From the NCBI GenBank assembly GCA_963578475.1, contig CAUZCL010000002.1, forward strand, positions 62,001 to 126,000: a DNA stretch of 64,000 nt. The letters are read 5' to 3'. This stretch comes from SMYC01 sp963578475. Its GTDB lineage: Bacteria; Acidobacteriota; Vicinamibacteria; Marinacidobacterales; SMYC01. This document shows, in pieces, positions 61,560 through 64,000 of the stretch. Below the pieces are notes generated by a model. That model was given only the letters and a program-made list of their open reading frames with translations, was not told the origin of the DNA and made no database searches. The translations under genes were made by a program, and so were the position numbers. How positions within the stretch are numbered: the stretch's first letter is position 1; the number at the start of each line of letters is the position of its first letter.

Positions 61560-62827
61560 AGGAGCCCGAACCAGCGGGGAAGTATGATGACCGTCTCCGG
61601 GAAGAGCGTGATCAACACTTGGACGGCTATCATCGCGGCAACGGGCCGAACCGTCCAGCCGGCGATGTCACTCACGCTCTGACCCGCGATCGAGCAAGCG
61701 ACAAAAAGCGTCGCTCCGTAAGGCGGCGTCACCATGCCGATACACAGATTGACGGCGGCCAACACTCCGAAGTGCACCGGATCGACGCCGAACTGGATCG
61801 CGAGTGGGAACAGTATAGGCATGATCACGATGATCGCGGAGATGCTCTCCATAAACGTCCCGACCACGATCAGGACGACGTTCGCCGCCAGGAGAAACGA
61901 GAGCTGGTTAACCGTCGAGGAGGACAACGCCTCTCCCAGCCGATCGGGCACACGCCCCACAGCGATGATCCACGCCAGCAAAAAGGCGGTGGTGGCGACG
62001 AACATCACCACCGAAGAGCGCAACGCCGCGGTGACCAGCAGTCGCTCGAGGTCTTTCAGTTTCAGCTCGCGATAGACGACAAACCCGACGACTAGGCCGT
62101 AGGCGACGGCGATCCCTGCGGCCTCCGTGGCGGTGAATAGGCCGGCGAGGATGCCCCCGAGAACGAGCACCGGCATGCCGATAGCGGGAAGCGCCTGCCA
62201 GAGCGCGCTCGCCAAGGAAGTCTCCTCGAGGACGTCCGTTCGCGGCTCTCGCTCGTACCGCCGCGCTTGTTTTAAGCTCGACGCGATGAGGGCGCCGGCG
62301 ATGAGAACGCCCGGCAGTATCCCGCCAATGAAAAGCGCGGCGATGGACGTCTCTGTGACGTAGCCCATTACAATCATGATGATGCTCGGCGGGATGATGG
62401 TGCCGATCGCCCCGCCGGCGGCTTGAAGCGCCGTCGCGAAACCGATGGGATAGCCGCGCTCTCTCATGGCCGGGATCATCATGGAGCCAACGGCTGCGGT
62501 GCTGGCGCTGGAACTTCCCGAGATCCCGGCGAAGAACATGGACGACGTAATGGAGACGACGGGGAGCCCGCCCCGGAGGCGCCCCACGATCGCGATGGCC
62601 CGACTCGAGATCCCGCAAGCATTCATCAGCTCGCCCGCGAGAATGAACAATGGCACTGCCATCAGCGCCCAGGAGTCCAGAGCCGCGAAGGCTCTCTGCG
62701 CGATGACCTCGAGGGGTATCTGCCCGTTCACGAGCAAGGCGGCAGCGCCGCTCAGACCGATGCCGAAGGCGACCGGCACGCTCAGAGCAAGCAGGAGGAC
62801 GAGGCTGAGGAAAAGGGCGACAATCAT
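61556..62827 (-). CDS. dctM: TRAP transporter large permease DctM
   Basis: 423 residues from ATG 62827, with 12 or so helices. WALMAVPLFILAGELMNACG, FFAGISGSSSASTAAVGSMM, PIGFATALQAAGGAIGTIIP and CIGMVTPPYGATLFVACSIA are the DctM signatures. It uses a sodium gradient, which would be consistent with the Mrp antiporter elsewhere in the window. ATG overlaps the dctQ stop. The frame open to 63157 is not coding upstream. Confidence 0.92.
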   Translation of the reverse strand: MIVALFLSLVLLLALSVPVAFGIGLSGAAALLVNGQIPLEVIAQRAFAALDSWALMAVPLFILAGELMNACGISSRAIAIVGRLRGGLPVVSITSSMFFAGISGSSSASTAAVGSMMIPAMRERGYPIGFATALQAAGGAIGTIIPPSIIMIVMGYVTETSIAALFIGGILPGVLIAGALIASSLKQARRYEREPRTDVLEETSLASALWQALPAIGMPVLVLGGILAGLFTATEAAGIAVAYGLVVGFVVYRELKLKDLERLLVTAALRSSVVMFVATTAFLLAWIIAVGRVPDRLGEALSSSTVNQLSFLLAANVVLIVVGTFMESISAIIVIMPILFPLAIQFGVDPVHFGVLAAVNLCIGMVTPPYGATLFVACSIAGQSVSDIAGWTVRPVAAMIAVQVLITLFPETVIILPRWFGLL

Positions 62828-63303
62828 CGAAGCGTTGCTCCCGCCGCGGGGCTTTCGCGCCGCCGCCCTTCGACGAAGAGCGAAGCCGCGACCGTCGTGA
62901 TCAAGAGCCCGCTCGTCGGGACGGCGAGATAGGGCCAAATCATCGAGATGCCGAGGGCCGGGGAGACTTGGAGAGCCGCGATCGGAAGCATTCGGACTCC
63001 GAAGACGGTGAGCAGCAAGCCGAAGAGTCCGACGAGAAGATGATTCAGTGATCGAACCAGCCGCTTTGCCGCGGGCGGGAGCCGTGGCGTCAAGTAGTCG
63101 ACGGCGAGGTGCAGGCCTTTCCGAAGGCAGATGGGCGACGCCAGCAGAACGAGCCACACCTGCAGATACCGCGCGAGCTCCTCCGTCCAGCTCGGCGGCT
63201 TGTCGAGCACGTATCGGGCAACCACCTGGTAGACGACGAGTGCCGCGATGGTCGCCAAGAGGGCTGCTACGATCTTCTCGAGCTTTTCGAAGAGGGGAGT
63301 CAC
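62824..63303 (-). CDS. dctQ: TRAP transporter small permease DctQ
   Basis: 159 residues, four helices: VAALLATIAALVVYQVVARY, PSWTEELARYLQVWLVLLAS, and a late YLAVPTSGLLITTVAASLF. The motif WTEELARYLQVW is the DctQ hallmark. GTG start 2 bases after the stop of the oxidoreductase gene, so all four genes form one operon. Confidence 0.92.
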   Translation of the reverse strand: MTPLFEKLEKIVAALLATIAALVVYQVVARYVLDKPPSWTEELARYLQVWLVLLASPICLRKGLHLAVDYLTPRLPPAAKRLVRSLNHLLVGLFGLLLTVFGVRMLPIAALQVSPALGISMIWPYLAVPTSGLLITTVAASLFVEGRRRESPAAGATLR

Positions 63304-63304
63304 C

Positions 63305-64000
63305 TCAGAGGGACCCCGGCTTCAGGGTCTCGAGGAAGATTTCCCTGCCGGTGCGTGAGGACTCGTAGATCGCAGAGACGATGGCGAGGGAGACCCTTGC
63401 GTCTTCTCCGGTGAGCATAGGGTCGCGATCTTCACGAACGGCGTCGGTCATGTCCTGAAGTTGAACGCGATGACGCGTCTGTGGGTACGCCCAGGGATCG
63501 TCGATGTCGGTGAGAGGCGAGGGTGGATCGACTTCTTCCTGGGGGTAGTCCTTCACGTCCCAGAGAAGAAACTTGTCGTACTGCGCGTTCGCCACGACGC
63601 TCCCGTTCTCGCCGTGAATCTCGAGCCGCGATTTGAGGGCCGGGCTTACCGAAGTTGTACTCTCGATGATGCCCATCGCGCCGTTGTCGAAGCTCACGAG
63701 CGCCGCCGCGGTGTCCTCGACTTCGATCTTGTGCCGCTTCGTCGCGACTCGACCCGTGACCGATTTCACCGGCCCCACGATCCATTGGAGTAGGTCGACG
63801 ATATGGATCGACTGCGTCATCAGACACCCGCCCCCCTCGAGCTTCTGTGTCCCTCTCCACGCCGCGGACGCGTAGTACGCAGCCGTCCGTGAGGATTTGT
63901 CGATGGCGTCGGCGAGATGGATCTTGCCCAAAGCACCCGAGGCAACGAGCTTCGTCAGCTTGGCCCCGACCAAGCCGAAACGCATCTGGAAAATAACTCC
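63305..64000 (-). CDS. Gfo/Idh/MocA-type oxidoreductase, C-terminal part (partial)
   Basis: 232 codons are visible and the reading frame continues past the end of the window. VASGALGKIHLADAIDKSSR, GGGCLMTQSIHIVDLLQWIV and GPVKSVTGRVATKRHKIEVE are the C-terminal dimer and substrate domain of MocA-like NAD(P)-dependent sugar or inositol dehydrogenases. The linkage to a TRAP transporter suggests that a sugar acid or similar substrate is imported and oxidised. The ATG at 63985 is internal, since GVIFQMRFG reads through it. Confidence 0.88.
   Translation of the reverse strand, partial: GVIFQMRFGLVGAKLTKLVASGALGKIHLADAIDKSSRTAAYYASAAWRGTQKLEGGGCLMTQSIHIVDLLQWIVGPVKSVTGRVATKRHKIEVEDTAAALVSFDNGAMGIIESTTSVSPALKSRLEIHGENGSVVANAQYDKFLLWDVKDYPQEEVDPPSPLTDIDDPWAYPQTRHRVQLQDMTDAVREDRDPMLTGEDARVSLAIVSAIYESSRTGREIFLETLKPGSL

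Overview
The window is GC-rich bacterial chromosome from a Gram-negative organism. The lptE-like lipoprotein, several outer-membrane barrel proteins and lipoprotein signal peptides support an outer membrane. The gene mix suggests an Acidobacteriota-like lineage: leuS-lptE-holA-rpsT order, PD40 and TPR proteins, TPR-linked kinases, a SurA-DsbA lipoprotein and a Tat-exported FAD oxidoreductase next to a TRAP transporter. That placement is inference from gene content only. No phage, insertion sequence, CRISPR array, rRNA or tRNA was found.

Layout. 1-3.5 kb: end of an M20 peptidase, zinc-ribbon and TPR proteins, mutY, and an ECF sigma factor with a frameshifted membrane partner. 3.6-5.5 kb: broken PD40 and TPR genes and the first copy of a long inverted repeat. 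6-13 kb: housekeeping block leuS-lptE-holA, convergent rpsT, a purine permease and a LOG-family protein. 13-17 kb: metallo-hydrolase, alkaline phosphatase, second repeat copy, DUF4097 protein and anti-sigma factor. 17.2-18.3 kb: a SurA-DsbA lipoprotein whose catalytic Cys codon is an in-frame TGA, a strong selenoprotein candidate. 18.4-20.2 kb: kinase and J-domain/TPR remnants. 20.2-27.7 kb: a ten-gene Mrp-type cation/proton antiporter operon on the minus strand. 27.8-31.2 kb: murJ, a barrel protein and a Xer recombinase. 31-39 kb: a broken transglutaminase, a Sua5 family protein, a TPR lipoprotein, a damaged Crp-family regulator, another broken TPR protein, an alpha/beta hydrolase and a barrel protein. 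39-46 kb: TlpA-like, DUF2911 and DUF4198 envelope proteins, a deleted homoserine dehydrogenase, third repeat copy, DUF72 and UPF0158 proteins, an enoyl-CoA hydratase and a cysteine desulfurase. 46-56 kb: a membrane-anchored peptidase, an FHA protein, rnc, a broken SpoIIE-type phosphatase, a GspC-like PDZ protein, a broken YihY, ftsB, cutA and an FmdB zinc ribbon. 56-58 kb is a graveyard of truncated genes. 58-64 kb holds a SnoaL-like protein, an FAD oxidoreductase, a three-gene TRAP transporter and a Gfo/Idh/MocA oxidoreductase running off the end.

Two threads run through the window. First, about a dozen dispensable genes are interrupted, almost always by loss of one G or C from a short run or by one in-frame stop, while the core genes are intact. 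This is either recent, widespread gene inactivation (as in a host-associated lineage) or uncorrected sequencing error. Second, the TGA in the DsbA gene stands apart: it sits exactly on the catalytic Cys, it is the only lesion in that gene, and it is followed by a SECIS-like hairpin. The Sec machinery is not in this window, so the claim needs the rest of the genome.
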